From NCBI RefSeq assembly GCF_036850765.1, contig NC_089498.1, positions 71,092,305 through 71,156,304 on the forward strand: DNA of 64,000 nucleotides. The letters run 5' to 3'. The DNA is from Saccopteryx bilineata (Eukaryota; Chordata; Mammalia; Chiroptera; Emballonuridae). This document shows positions 32,755 to 43,389 of this stretch, piece after piece; the first letter of the stretch is position 1; each line of letters starts with the position of its first letter. The notes beneath the pieces are model-generated. The model saw only the letters and a list, made by a program, of their open reading frames with translations. It had not been told where the DNA came from and ran no database searches. The position numbers and the translations under genes are program-made.

Positions 32755-33104
32755 TTTTTTTTTTGCGAGAGAGAGACAGAGAGACAGGGATAGATAGAGA
32801 GGGAGAAAGATAAGAAACATCAACTTGTAGTTGTGGCACTTGAGTTATTCACTGATTGCTTCTCATACGTGCCTTGACCACGGGCCTCCAGCCAAGCTAG
32901 TGACCCCTTGCTCAAGTCATGTGTATGATCCCACCCATGCCCAAGCTGATGACGACATGCTGAAGCTGATGAGCCTGTGCTCAAGCTGAATGAGCCCATG
33001 CTCAAGCTGGCGACCTCAGGTTTTTGAACGTGGGTACTTAGCATCCCAGGATAGTGCAGTGGATAGGCTGGCGCTCTATCCACTGCACTATCCCCTGGTC
33101 AGGC
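32755..33104 (-). mobile_element. SINE type B, minus, old, with hairpin in the head
   Basis: T-run, 'gagagacagagagacaggga', head 'tatcccctggtcaggc'. Flanks 'acatttaaactttttt' / 'aaacattaatttttt'. The head contains an 18-bp inverted duplication not present in other copies (33049-33093). Confidence 0.92.
33049..33093. repeat. Perfect 18-bp inverted repeat, 9-nt loop
   Basis: 33049-33066 'ggatagtgcagtggatag' is the exact reverse complement of 33076-33093, with loop 33067-33075. The right arm is normal SINE head; the left arm is extra. Confidence 0.95.
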
Positions 33105-33410
33105 TAAACATTAATTTTTTTAAATGAACTAAGGTATACTTTCTATTATAACAAATGATACTGATCTTCCATCTCAAGTAGGGGCATAAAAGTTTCCTCA
33201 GAAATGATTTTATTATAGTTGACTTGAAGATAAAGGTATACTGTATGTGGCTAGACCCTAAATCTCAAAGGTGACCCAAATGATTGATGTTTAGGAAACA
33301 ATGGACTAGGTTTCTAAGACACTAACTTTTCAACTTAATTATAAGGAAATGCCTGGGGGATTTTGTGTTGCAAAAGTTCCCTTGGAGTTGAATACTATAT
33401 TACACCCTCA
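33105..33410. other. Unassigned sequence
   Basis: About 300 bp with no repeat or gene I can recognise. Confidence 0.4.
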
Positions 33411-33717
33411 TTATATTTTATTTTGAAAGAGAGAGACAGACAGATAGGAAGGGAGAAAGATGAGAAGCAACTCATAGTTACAGCACTTTAGTTGTTCTTT
33501 GATTGCTTCTCATACTTGACTTGACTGGGGGCTCCAGCCAGTGACCCTTTGCTCAAGCCAGCGACCTTTGGGTTCATGTCTGTGATCCCACTCCCAAGCC
33601 AGCAACCCTGTGCTCAAGCTGGTGAGCCCACACTCAAGCCAGCAACCTCAGGGTTTCAAACCTGGGTCTTCTGCGTCCCAGACCAGCTCTATCCACTGAG
33701 TCACTGCTTTGTCAGGC
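33411..33717 (-). mobile_element. SINE type B, minus, old
   Basis: 'ttttgaaagagagagacaga', 'gttgttctttgattgcttct', 'gggtttcaaacctgggtctt', head 'tgctttgtcaggc'. Diverged, with 'caagccagcaaccctg' internal units. Confidence 0.88.
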
Positions 33718-33839
33718 TCTTTCATTACTTTAAATGTATTATCATGTTTCTTCCTGACCCCTATTGTTTCTGATGAGAAGTCAGCCATTTATCAATTTGG
33801 GGCCTCTTTGTGTTGTTTTCTCTTGCTGCTTTTAAGGTT

Positions 33840-33862
33840 GTGAGTGTGTGTGTGTGTGTGTT
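33840..33862 (+). repeat. (GT)n microsatellite
   Basis: About 11 gt units between old L1 sequence and the next SINE. Confidence 0.9.
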
Positions 33863-33884
33863 TCAATGTTTTCATTCTTCTTTT

Positions 33885-34202
33885 TTTACAGAGACAGAGA
33901 GTAAGAGAGAGAGTCAGAGAGAGGGATAGACAGGGACAGACAGACATGAACGGAGAGAGATGAGAAGCATCAACCATTAGTTTTTTGTTGCAACACCTTA
34001 ATTGTTCACTGATTGCTTTCTCATATGTGCCTTGACCGTGGGCCTTCAGCAGACCGAGTAACCTCTTGCTCAAGCCAGCGAACTTGGGTCCAAGCTGATG
34101 AACTTTGCCTCAAACCAGATGAGCCCGCGCTCAAACTGGTGACCTCGGGGTCTCTCCGCATCCCAGTCTGACGCTCTATCCACTGTGCCACCACCTGGTC
34201 AG
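33885..34202 (-). mobile_element. SINE type B, minus
   Basis: Tail 'acagagacagagagtaagag', head 'accacctggtcaggg'. TSD 'tgttttcattctt' on both sides. Confidence 0.94.
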
Positions 34203-34499
34203 GGTGTTTTCATTCTTTGATTTTTTTGTGTGTAACAGTCTCATAATTGGAAGTTCCATGAGCTTTTGGGATGTATAGATTGTTTTTCAGCAACTTTGGG
34301 AACATTTTACTATAATTTTTCAAATACTGTTTCCTGTTCCTTTCTCTTTCTCTGTTCTTGCATTTTTCTGAGGCTCTGTTTATTTTTCTTCATTCAGTTT
34401 TCTACTTGTTCTTTGGATTGCTTATATCTCTTTGATATTAAAGTTTACCGATTCTTCTGACAGCTCATATCTACTGTTGAACCCTTCTAATGAATTTTA

Positions 34500-34679
34500 A
34501 ACTTCTTTTTAGAGAGGAAGGGTGGGGGAAGAGAGAGAGAAACACCAGTTTGTTGCTCCACCTATTCATACATTCATTGGTTGACCCTTGTATGTGCTCA
34601 GACCAGGAATCAAACCTGCAGCCTTGGTGCAAACCTGTGACCTTTGACGCTCCAACTAGCTGAGCCATCTGCCAGGGCT
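34500..34679 (-). mobile_element. SINE type D, minus
   Basis: 'tttagagaggaagggtgggg', 'atacattcattggttgaccc', head 'gagccatctgccagggc'. TSD 'ctaatgaattttaaa' / 'ctaatgaatttttaa'. Confidence 0.9.
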
Positions 34680-35467
34680 CTAATGAATTTTTAATTTTGG
34701 TTATTATACTTTTTAGCTCCAAATTTTCATGTAATTTTTATAGTTTCTCTTTGTTGATATTCTCTATTTAGTGAAACATAGTCTTCATACTTTCCTGTAC
34801 TTTTTCTCTGTCACTGCCAAGTGCGGGCTCTAGGCAGACCGTGGGAGTACTAGCCGTGACCCTGTGCTCTGGTTGCTTTGGTTTATCTTCCCCCTGCCCC
34901 TCTTCCTCACCACTCCTCCCGGCAGAAGGAGACCCAGTCACTCTGTGTTTCCCTCTCTGTACCCCTCAGACAAAAGCCAGAGAGCCTGAGCTTCCCTCCT
35001 CCCCGTACTCCAGCAGAGAAAAAGAAACCTAGTCACTCTAGGTTTGTCTCCTCTGTTCTCTAAAGCCCGCTGTGATTACGTTTTATCTTTCACCCCTCCT
35101 CCCTTTCCACCTTTAGTCCATTCAGTGCATGGATCTTTCAGACACACCTGTGAGCCCAGCTGGAGTTCCTTTGCTGTGTTATAGTTGTTCAATTTGTTGA
35201 AATTTCAAGGGGAGAGATCAGGAGAATCTCTCATGTCACCATTACTCTGATGTCATCTCCTATACTTTTTAAAGCATAGTTTCCTTTAGTTCTTAAAGCA
35301 TACAGTGGCTACCTTGAACTCTTTAAGTCTGATATCTGGTCCCTCTCACAGGCAGTGTCTGTCCCCCTGCACATGTGTCACAGGTTCCTGGTTCTTTACA
35401 TGTCTTGTGATGTTGAAAACTGGACCTTTTAGGTGATATATATTATAAGAACTCTGGATACAGATTC

Positions 35468-35851
35468 ATCCCTCCCTCCTTCTTTCCCTCTCTCCCTCCC
35501 TTCTTTTCTTTTTTTTTAGTGAGAAAGAAAGAGACAGAAAGGGAGAGAGATGAGAAACATCAACTTGTAGTTGCATCTTTTTAGTTGTTCATTGATTGCT
35601 TCTCATAGGTGCCTTGATTGGGGGGGGCTCCACCCGAGCCAATTACCCCTTGCTCAAGCCAGCAACCTTGGGCTTCAAGCCAATGACCTTTGAGCTCAAA
35701 TCAGGGACCATGGGATCATCTCTGTGATCCCATGCTCAAGCCGGTGACCCCACACTCAAGCTGGTGAGCTTGTGCTCAAGCTGGCATTTTGAACCTAGGT
35801 CCTCAGCGTCCAGGTCAATGTTCTATCTATTGTGCCACCACCTGGTTAGGC
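35468..35851 (-). mobile_element. SINE type B, minus, old, CCCT-rich tail
   Basis: (ccct)n tail 35470-35505, 'agaaagagacagaaagggag', several 'caagccagcaaccttgggc' units, head 'caccacctggttaggc'. TSD 'ctggatacagatt' on both sides. Confidence 0.92.
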
Positions 35852-36189
35852 TGGATACAGATTTTTCTTTCCTCTCTCTGGGACATGTATTTGCTTTTGT
35901 AACTTGGCTTGGCTACTTTAGGGAAGTCTATTTCCCCAGCAGCATGAAGACAATGGTATTTTTCCTCAGAGAATGCAGCCTTGTCTTGCACACAGTCACT
36001 CTGGATGACAGTGGTTTTTAGCAGGGTTTTATTTGACTCTTTGTTAAAATGATTTGCTTCATCTGGTATTATATACCTCCTGTGAAACCCTAATAATTAC
36101 TAGCTGATTACTCTCTTGTTTTCAACAGTGCTCTGAGTAAATTTGCTCAGCAGTCTGATTCAATTAAATTGTATCAAGGATCTTTATTA

Positions 36190-36561
36190 TTATTATTATT
36201 TGTATTTTTCTGAAGTGAGAAGCAGGGAGTCAGAGAGACAGACTCCCTCATGTGCCAACAGGGATCCACCCCCAGCAAGCCTGCTAGGGGGCGAAGCTCT
36301 GCCCATCTGGGGCCTCTGTTCCATTGCAGCTATAGACATTTTAGCACCTGAGGCGGAGACCATGGTGCCATCCTCAGCGCCTGGGCCAGCTTACTCTAGT
36401 GGAGCCTTGGCTGAGGGAGGGGAAGAGAGACATAGAGAGAAAGGAGAGGGGGAAGGTTGGAGAAGCAGATAGGTGCTTCTCCTGTGTGCCCTGACTGGGA
36501 ATCAAACCTGGGACTTCCACACACTGGGTCAATGCTCTACCACCGAGCCAACCAGCCAGAG
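36190..36561 (-). mobile_element. SINE type C, minus, old (stack 4)
   Basis: 'gtatttttctgaagtgagaa' tail, head 'gagccaaccagccagagcc'. Flanked by 'tgtatcaaggatcttt' / 'tgtatcaaggattttt'. Confidence 0.92.
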
Positions 36562-36589
36562 CCTGTATCAAGGATTTTTTAAATTTAAA

Positions 36590-36748
36590 AAATGTTTTTT
36601 TAATTTATTGATTTTAGAAAGAGAGGAAGGAAGAGAGAGAGACAGTAACATTGACCTGTTTCTATATATTTCCTGACTGGGGATTGAACTGGCAACCACT
36701 GTGCTATGGGCCAATGCTCTAACCAACCAAGCTGACTAGGACAAGGAT
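36590..36748 (-). mobile_element. SINE type D, minus (stack 4)
   Basis: 'tttattgattttagaaagag', 'tttcctgactggggattgaa', head 'accaagctgactagg'. The target 'acaaggatctttt' recurs after it. Confidence 0.87.
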
Positions 36749-36767
36749 CTTTTTTTTAAATTTTTTT

Positions 36768-36928
36768 TTTTATTTACTGATTTGAGAGAGAGAGAGAAGC
36801 ATCAATCTGTTGTTTCACTTATCCATGCATTCACTGGTTGATTCTTGTATGTGCCCTTATGGGGGATTGAATTTGCAACCTTGGCATATTGGGATGATTC
36901 TCTAATCAACTGAGCTATCTGACCAGTG
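36768..36928 (-). mobile_element. SINE type D, minus
   Basis: 'atttactgatttgagagaga', 'atccatgcattcactggttg', head 'tgagctatctgaccag'. Immediately follows another type D copy. Confidence 0.87.
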
Positions 36929-37056
36929 TGTGGGGGTCATTTTTGAGGTCAGCCTTTGAGGTTTTATCTGACCCCAGAAGTGCCCTTCTTAGCAGTCTCT
37001 TCTGATTCTCTCTGGTGCATGAACGGGTCTATAGGTCATTATTCTTTCTTTCTTTT

Positions 37057-37430
37057 TTTTTTTTTAATTTTTTTTTTTCTTTTTTGTATTTTTCTGAAGC
37101 TGGAAACGGGGCGGGGAGAGACAGGCAGACAGACTCCCGCATGCGCCCAACCGGGATCCACCCGGCAGGCCCAGGGCGTCGCTCTGCCGCAACCAGAGCC
37201 ATTCTAGCGCCTGGGGCAGAGGCCAAGGAGCCATCCCCAGCGCCCGGGCCCAGGCCATCTGTGCTCCAATGGAGCCTTGGCTGCAGGAGGGGAAGAGAGA
37301 GACAGAGAGGAAGGAGGGGGGTGGTGGAGAAGCAAATGGGCGCCTCTCCTATGTGCCCTGGCCGGGAATCGAACCCGGGTCCCCCGCATGCCAGGCCAAG
37401 GCTCTACCACTGAGCCAACCTGCCAGGGCC
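37057..37430 (-). mobile_element. SINE type C, minus
   Basis: T-rich lead, 'tatttttctgaagctgg', head 'gagccaacctgccagggcc'. TSD 'tcattattctttctt' before and after. Has the 'cagcgcccgggcccaggcca' variant and lacks the 'ccaccagggggcg' blocks. Confidence 0.95.
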
Positions 37431-37476
37431 CTTCATTATTCTTTCTTAAAAAAATTTATTTATTGAATTTAGAGAG

Positions 37477-38372
37477 TGTATGGCCAGTTGCTGCAGCCAC
37501 CATCACAGCCGTCTGGCCCATGCAGGTCGCATTGGATTTGGACAGTTGATAAAGAAACAACGGAGCCAAAAACTGGTGGACCATTACCTTTAATCCTAGC
37601 TTGCACCCGGCGGACAAGTAAAAACACACACTAGACTCCAAAACCTACTCATTCAGTGCTCACAAAGCTACTGACTTATCCGAGTTTCCTAGAATCAAAG
37701 GTTTCTAGCTCACCAGACTTATTCACCTCTGTTCCCCATCTCCTTCCTTCTCCCTGCACAAACTCTGCACAAACTGGCTTCTCACTCAGCACTCCGTCAT
37801 CTTGGCTGCTTCTCCTGGCCTCTTCCACGTGGCCTTTCTCTGCTCTCTGCTCTAATGCTAATCTCAGGAACTGAGAGAACAAGCTCCTGGTCTGCCCCTA
37901 TTTATAGTGTAGAAATAAAAACCTTTAATCCAATATACAGACAAGGAAGTCTCTGATACAAAGTCACTTATCTGAGGCATAATGGGATTTTTCATGAGAG
38001 TGCATCACCTCACATCAAAAAGGGTGGGAAAGCCTGACCTGTGGTGGCGCAGTGGATAAAGCGTCAACCTGGAAACGCTGAGGTTGCTGGTTCAAAACCC
38101 TGGGCTTGCCTGGTCAAAGCACATATGGGAGTTGATGCTTCCTGCTCCTCCTCCCTTCTCTCTATCTCTTTGCTCTCTATAATAAATAAATTAAATTAAA
38201 AAAAGGTGGGAAAGGCTTAGTCCTAAAACCAAGCGCCAGGCTACAAGGATCCTGCCTGCCCACAGCCCGCCTCCAACACACATTAATATATCACCTGGGC
38301 GATGGGCTTCCATGTGGGCAGCGCCATCTTTAACAAAGTGAGCATAATATATTATATTTTATCTGCCTAACA
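37477..38372 (-). mobile_element. Solo LTR, minus, family L (copy 1)
   Basis: Plus strand runs from 'tgtatggccagttgctgcag' to 'atctgcctaaca', i.e. TG...CA on the minus strand, starting tgttaggcag. It is co-linear with copy 2 (38913-39728): 'ttaatcctagcttgcacccg', 'cctagaatcaaaggtttcta', 'ccatgtgggcagcgccatct'. An antisense 'attaaagg'-type polyadenylation region lies near 37588. No internal retroviral sequence adjoins, so it is a solo LTR. A type A SINE sits inside. Confidence 0.85.
38032..38205 (+). mobile_element. SINE type A, plus, in LTR
   Basis: Head 'gcctgacctgtggtggcgca', 'ggttcaaaaccctgggcttg', A-rich tail. TSD 'aaagggtgggaaa' / 'aaaaggtgggaaa'. Confidence 0.95.
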
Positions 38373-38522
38373 ATGAGAGGAAGGGAGGGAAACATTGATT
38401 TGTTGTTCCACTTACTAATGTATTTATTGGTTGATTCTTGTATGTGCCCTGACCGGGGATTGAACCTACAACCTTGGTATATGCAGACAGTGCTCTAACC
38501 AACTAAGCTATGTGGCCAGGGC

Positions 38523-38907
38523 TAGCTTTTTGTTTTTAAGAGGAGCTGTTTTTTCAGGAGTGCCCTTAGGCTTGAACTTTTCTACACACTTTTTCAAATA
38601 AAATCTGTTGCTTTGGGGAATGTTTTGAAATTTTTCTTATGGACTGCCTATCCCCCTGGGTAAACTGAGCCACTGCTCTGGTACTGGGCACAGTGGTAGC
38701 TTGTGGTCTTCTCAGCTTGCTTTGCCAGGGTGGACTATGTCCTGTGAATGAGCTGGGGTGAAGGTGATGAGATCCAGTATTCTTGACATGCTGCTCTTGA
38801 AGTCGAGCCAGGACTAGGTGGTTAGGGACTGAGTACAGGAAGGGAACCCCCAATTTTTTGGCCATATGTCCCAGTAATTTAAATGTAACCTCTTCAGTTT
38901 GGAGTTG
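38523..38907. other. Unassigned sequence
   Basis: Unique-looking left flank of LTR copy 2. It lies within a 254-codon minus-strand frame (38566-39330) that runs across LTR and SINE sequence and matches no family, so I do not call it a gene. Confidence 0.4.
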
Positions 38908-38912
38908 GAGGC

Positions 38913-39190
38913 TGTAAAGCCAGTAGCCACGGCCACCATCATAGCCACCTGGCCCATGCAGGTTCGCATTAGATTCGGACAGACGGTAATGAAACAATGG
39001 AACCAAGAACTGGTGGGCCATTAGCTTTAATCCTAGCTTGCACCCGGCGGGCAAGAAATACACACAGTGGGCCTGACCTGTGGTGGCGCAGTGGATAAAG
39101 CGTCGACCTGGAAATGCTGAGGTCGCCGGTTCGAAACCCTGGGCTTGCCTGGTCAAGGCACATATGGGAGTTGATGCTTCCTTCTCCTCC

Positions 39191-39224
<34 letters not shown>

Positions 39225-39728
39225 CCCCTCCCTCCCTCCTTCCCTCCCTCCCTCTCCTCTCTAAAATGAATAAATTAAAAAAAAAAAAAAAAAAGAAATA
39301 CACACAGTGGGAAAACACTTCCCTTTCCATTCAGGGCTCCCAAAACCACTGAATTATCCGACTTTCCTAGAATCAAAGGTTTCTAACCTCACCAGCCTTA
39401 TTCACCTCTGTTACCCATCTCCTCCTCTCTGCACAAACTGGCTTCTCCTTCAGCACTCCGCCATCTTGGCTGCTTCTCCTGGCCTCCTCCACGTGGCCTT
39501 TCTCTGCTCTCCTACAGCATGGGCTTCTCCTAGAATGTATTAATTCTTTCTCCCGGAACAACGTGATCTCTCTTCCTTTTAAAACCTTTTGGTGCGAAAG
39601 CGCTCCCCCAACACACATTAAATAATCACACCCATCCATCCCAAGCAATCACCTGGGCAATGGGCTTCCACGTGGGCAGCGCCATCTTTAACTTTAAAGT
39701 GAGCATAATATATTTTATCTGCCCAACA
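38913..39728 (-). mobile_element. Solo LTR, minus, family L (copy 2)
   Basis: Plus strand 'tgtaaagccagtagccacgg' to 'atctgcccaaca'. Flanked by a perfect 5-bp TSD 'gaggc' (38908-38912, 39729-39733). Reading through the TSD rejoins a continuous flank. A type A SINE is inserted at 39071-39292. The 5-bp TSD and TG...CA ends fit a solo LTR made by LTR-LTR recombination. Confidence 0.9.
39071..39292 (+). mobile_element. SINE type A, plus, in LTR
   Basis: Head 'gcctgacctgtggtggcgca', 'cggttcgaaaccctgggctt', long (ct)n/(ccct)n and poly-A tail. TSD 'aagaaatacacacagtggg', 19 bp and perfect. Close to consensus, so comparatively young. Confidence 0.96.
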
Positions 39729-39733
39729 GAGGC

Positions 39734-40086
39734 AATGGAAAATACAGCAGCCTGCCTCTCCTAGTGAGATTTGGTGAACTGCAGTTGGGAACTGAGGGAG
39801 AGGGAGCCCTGGATTTTTTACCGTATTCACCTGGAGTGGAGCTTTTGTCAAACTGAGCTGGAGTTGGGGGAAGGGTGGCAGGTAGAGCAAGTGGCGTCTA
39901 AATTGCCATAGACTCTCATTGTTCTTACCAAGTTTTACTAGATTTTCTTAAATAAATGTTTCCTCATTTGCTGTATGCCCTTAGAACAATTTCCAGAGAC
40001 TTTGAATGGTTGCTTTTTATAGCTTTATTTTGCTAGTGAGTGGTCCACAGAGTTCTTCACACTGACATCCTGAAGTGGAACTAGAG
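39734..40086. other. Unassigned sequence
   Basis: Right flank of LTR copy 2, no repeat or gene recognised. Confidence 0.4.
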
Positions 40087-40490
40087 TAGTTATTACATGA
40101 CAACCACATCAGTCCTGAGGTGACACCATGAGAAGCCGCTGGAAAAACCTTCCACACAATGTGGCTGAATATTCCATAGGCATGCAACTGAGAAAAACTG
40201 ATTTTCTTTGCTTATACACAGAAGAATGGCAATGGACTCTCCTTCTCCTCCAGAAAGGAGGAAAATCTTGGCTACTTGGAGACAGGATGGAGAGCATTCT
40301 GGGTTCTCTAACCTTTTGCAGTGTAAACACATCTTTGCAGGGGTCCGATAAGCTTCAGCATTTTGACTTATAGATGTACTCAAGGCTCTGGGCATCATTT
40401 TCCCTTGAAATGTAAACACATACTTCCAGACTTGGGTAAATCTATCTGGAGTGCTCTATCTATACAGTTGCAAATTAATTTTCTAAGACT
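40087..40490. repeat. LTR-like repeat, family M (copy A)
   Basis: Alignable by eye with 42425-42790: 'gaaaaactgattttctttgc' vs 'agaatgaattttctttgc', 'ttggagacaggatggagagc' vs 'ttggaggcaggttggaaagg', 'gtaaacacatctttgcaggg' vs 'ataaatatatctctgcagg'. Its last part ('ctctgggcatcattttccct', 'gaaatgtaaacacatacttc') recurs near 45205-45240. An old dispersed or LTR-type repeat; exact ends not defined. Confidence 0.55.
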
Positions 40491-41357
40491 TGCTCTTAGC
40501 CCAGGATCCTAAGTTTTCAACTCATTTATTAAGAAAACCCCAACTGTGCAGATATACAAAACTGTTTTCTCTCTACCCGAAGATTCTACTTCTTAAGTTT
40601 CTTCATAGTTATCTACTGGTAAAATTTCCCATAATATGCCCCTCCATTGATCATTTTGTTTTCATCTGACCAGCAGGAGCTAGGGCCAGATCCACTGGGT
40701 TTGTTTGAAGCAGCACTTACCCAGCTGTTTCTAGCAGGACTCCAAGGGCAGTGTGAGGTCAGTCCCATTGTAGTGATCTTAATTGTGGCCTCCAAGGCTC
40801 CTTGTGGTCTTAGTAGGTTAAACAAATTTTATTTACCATAAAGGTCTACCTTAGAATGCCTGGTAGCTTTCTCAGGTTTCTGTATTAACTTTGCTTGCCT
40901 GGCCTGAGGCATATACCCAGGTGCAGCTAGATATATTAATACTTTGCACAAACTTGCCATGACCTGCAAGAAAGAAATCTTTGGCAAATTCTGTCATTCA
41001 TATACCTTGTCATAGTGTATTGGAGCTGACCTGAAGGCCTTTGAGGCTGAGGCAGGGTCATGAATCACTTCAGCTAAAGTAGGAGATAAATTCCATCCAA
41101 CCTTTCCAATGGATTAACTCGTATTGTAGATAAGCTGCTGCAGAGTTCGTGTCTGAGGGCGACTAGGCCTACCTGGGACATTTCCTTAAACACTTGAAAG
41201 TTTCTGATAACCCCTCTAGGTATAAGTCAGTGTTTTCACTGTAGGTGAGCTAACACCTGCCAGGTCTGCCTACAACCAGCCAGTTATGTAAGGGTTCTTG
41301 CTTTCTTTTAGGAAATATTTCACAAGATAAGCTCAGGTGATTTTGAGAGTATATTTA
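40491..41357. other. Unassigned, possible ERV interior
   Basis: No recognisable motif in any frame; short frames only. It lies between LTR-like copies A and B and could be decayed proviral interior, which I cannot confirm. Confidence 0.35.
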
Positions 41358-41734
41358 TTTATTTTTATTTTTATTTTTTTAGTAAGAGAGAGGAAGGGAG
41401 AGAGATGAGAAGCATCAACTTGTAGTTGTGTCACTTTAGTTGTTCATTGATTGCTTCTCATATGTGTCTTGACCATGGAGTTCCAGCCAAGTCAGTGACC
41501 CGTTGCTCAAGCCAGTGACCTTGGGTGCAAGTCAGCGGCCTTAGGATTTGAGCCAGTGACCTTTGGGCTCAAGGCAGTGACCATGGGGTCATGTCCATGA
41601 TCCCACGCTCAATCCAGTAAGCCTGTGCTCAAGCTGGTGAGCCCCGTTGAAATTGGGTGACCTTGGGGTTTTTTAACCTGGGTCCTCAGTGTTCCAGGTC
41701 GAAGCTCCATTTACTGCACTACCACCTGGTCAGG
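41358..41734 (-). mobile_element. SINE type B, minus, old
   Basis: 'agtaagagagaggaagggag', several 'caagccagtgaccttgggt' units, head 'accacctggtcagg'. TSD 'tgagagtatatttatt' / 'tgagagtacgtttatt'. Confidence 0.92.
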
Positions 41735-42158
41735 TGAGAGTACGTTTATTAAAGCCTCCTTGGCAGCTCCATCTACCCCATGTTCCCTCTCTAGTATCCA
41801 ACAGAATGACCAACATTTAAAAACTTATACCATTGTAAAGGGATTAGTGAAGTATCTCCTGAAACAGGAAGATCACCTGGGTGGAAAGGGAACTAAGGAT
41901 CAGAAGAGAGCAGAGAAGTGTCCCCAAGGTAGCAATCTAGACACTGCCCTGTGGTATTGAGTATTTTAGCCCTGCAATCCTCATAGACTTGCTCTGGCTA
42001 TGGCAGCTCATTAACTCTCCTCTTACCCGTAATAGAGAACAACAAAAGCTTCTCTTCTCCCACCTACAGCTCACCTTTAAGAACTTCTAGGCCCCACCTG
42101 GAGGAGAGCGAAATCCAAAAGTGTCGTTAGGGCTGCATTTTCCAGGTTTGTCTCCTGA

Positions 42159-42395
42159 TACCTGGCTAACAAACTCCCCAATCCTTTTGACAGATCTGCT
42201 GCTTGTTCCCATGGATATAATTCAAATTCTGCTAGACAGCCTCAGGGCTCTCATCTGCTTCTCCCAGTAGAGGATGTGACAAACAGGGACCCCATCATTC
42301 TTGCTGCCATAATTATTGGCCTTTTAATATTCATGTTTATTAATTTTATGCTGAATGCACAAGGTGTTCTAGATCAGAGACAGATTAGTTATTAA
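42159..42395 (+). pseudogene. Open frame ending in a hydrophobic segment
   Basis: 78 codons without a stop between TGA at 42156 and TAA at 42393; the only Met codons are late (residues 59 and 64). Residues 46-65 ('PIILAAIIIGLLIFMFINFM' from 45) form a typical single membrane-spanning helix, followed by a 13-residue polar tail. Upstream is a polar stretch with 'LLLPVEDVTNRD'. It lies just upstream of LTR-like copy B, the place where the transmembrane end of an envelope gene would sit, so a decayed proviral fragment is possible; the last exon of an unknown tail-anchored protein or a chance frame are alternatives. I do not recognise the sequence. Confidence 0.35.
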
Positions 42396-42413
42396 TCACA
42401 CAATAATTATTAT

Positions 42414-42790
42414 GTTAACAGTTATAACTATCAGCACCCCTTGCCCAGTGCTTACCCCTGAGGCTATGTGATGAAAGCCAGATGGAAAAATCTCCATTAT
42501 GGTCATCACATACTCCATAGGTTAGGGATGGAGAAGAATGAATTTTCTTTGCTTTTACACAGGTGAAAGAGTCAGCTGCTTTCTTCTGTCCAAAAAGGAG
42601 GGAGAAAACCTTTTGCTGCTTGGAGGCAGGTTGGAAAGGATCCTGGGTTCTCCCTTTAACATTTTGGAATATAAATATATCTCTGCAGGAGCAGAACAAC
42701 CCTGGTGGCTATGGGTTTTATGTCCTGGAACTATCTCCAAGGGCTTGGGCCTAACTTTCCCTCTGAGGAAGGATAGCCGGTAGAGGCACT
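42414..42790. repeat. LTR-like repeat, family M (copy B)
   Basis: Starts around 'tgttaacagttataactatc' and matches copy A (40087-40490) over about 350 bp with many small differences. ORFs on both strands here are incidental. Confidence 0.55.
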
Positions 42791-43389
42791 GGGCAGCGCC
42801 TCCCTCACCCTTTGCACACGAACAGGCTTGCTAGAGGAAACAAGTTTACCAGTGAAGCCGCAGAGACAAGCAAGGACCACTTCTATCCAACTCGGCCAGG
42901 CACCCTGAATGAAAGGTGTCCTGTAGCCAATTATAATGCCATTATAATATTGTTGCCAGTGGAATGAGGTCCTTTCATGGAGTTGTGAGAAAAGCATTTT
43001 CAGGGACCCATACATGGGAGGTTGAGGTGTAAGATTTACTGGGGTAGAAATAGAAGGCTGCCCCCAGGTTCCCCATGCCTCATCTCCGTCTGTCCCTCAG
43101 TAGACGTCCAGCCTTGTCTTTATCAAGTCCAGAAATAGGGCCAATGTCCAGAAACTTTGTGCTATGCCAAAACTTAGTCCAGTTCAGCCTTCGTCCGTCT
43201 GGCTAGTGTCATCTCTAGCCCTCGCTGCACTCCGGCTGGCACTGCGTTATTTTATCCAAACTTGTGCTTGGAACCTGCATGTCTTGGCCCCAGGCAGCTG
43301 CTAGGCCCACACAGCTGCTGTATGGAGAGAATGGATGAATGAACATGTGTTACTGAGCAAGAGAGACAGCTTGCTTTTGTTAGATGGAT
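42791..43389. other. Unassigned, probably ERV-related
   Basis: No defined repeat ends. Continues from copy B without a clear break. No gene seen. Confidence 0.35.

Larger units (their letters stand above)
33718..36020 (-). mobile_element. Old antisense L1 (ORF1/5' part), in pieces
   Basis: Pieces 33718-33884 ('gtttctgatgagaagtcagc', 'tctcttgctgcttttaagg'), 34203-34499 ('ctgaggctctgtttattttt'), 34680-35467 ('catgtcttgtgatgttgaaa', 'actggacctttta') and perhaps 35852-36020 fit old L1M-type ORF1 and upstream sequence read backwards. Type B and D SINEs separate them. No open frame. Confidence 0.65.
37449..38522 (-). mobile_element. SINE type D, minus, split by an LTR
   Basis: Left scrap 37449-37476 'tttattgaatttagagag' and right part 38373-38522 (from 'gagaggaagggagggaaaca' to the head 'gctatgtggccagggc') are one VES-like SINE opened by LTR 37477-38372. 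Confidence 0.85.

Noticed and set aside
38566..39330. 254-codon minus-strand open frame
   Set aside because: It crosses LTR copy 2, a type A SINE in reverse and unassigned flank. Its composition changes at each boundary and it matches no protein family.
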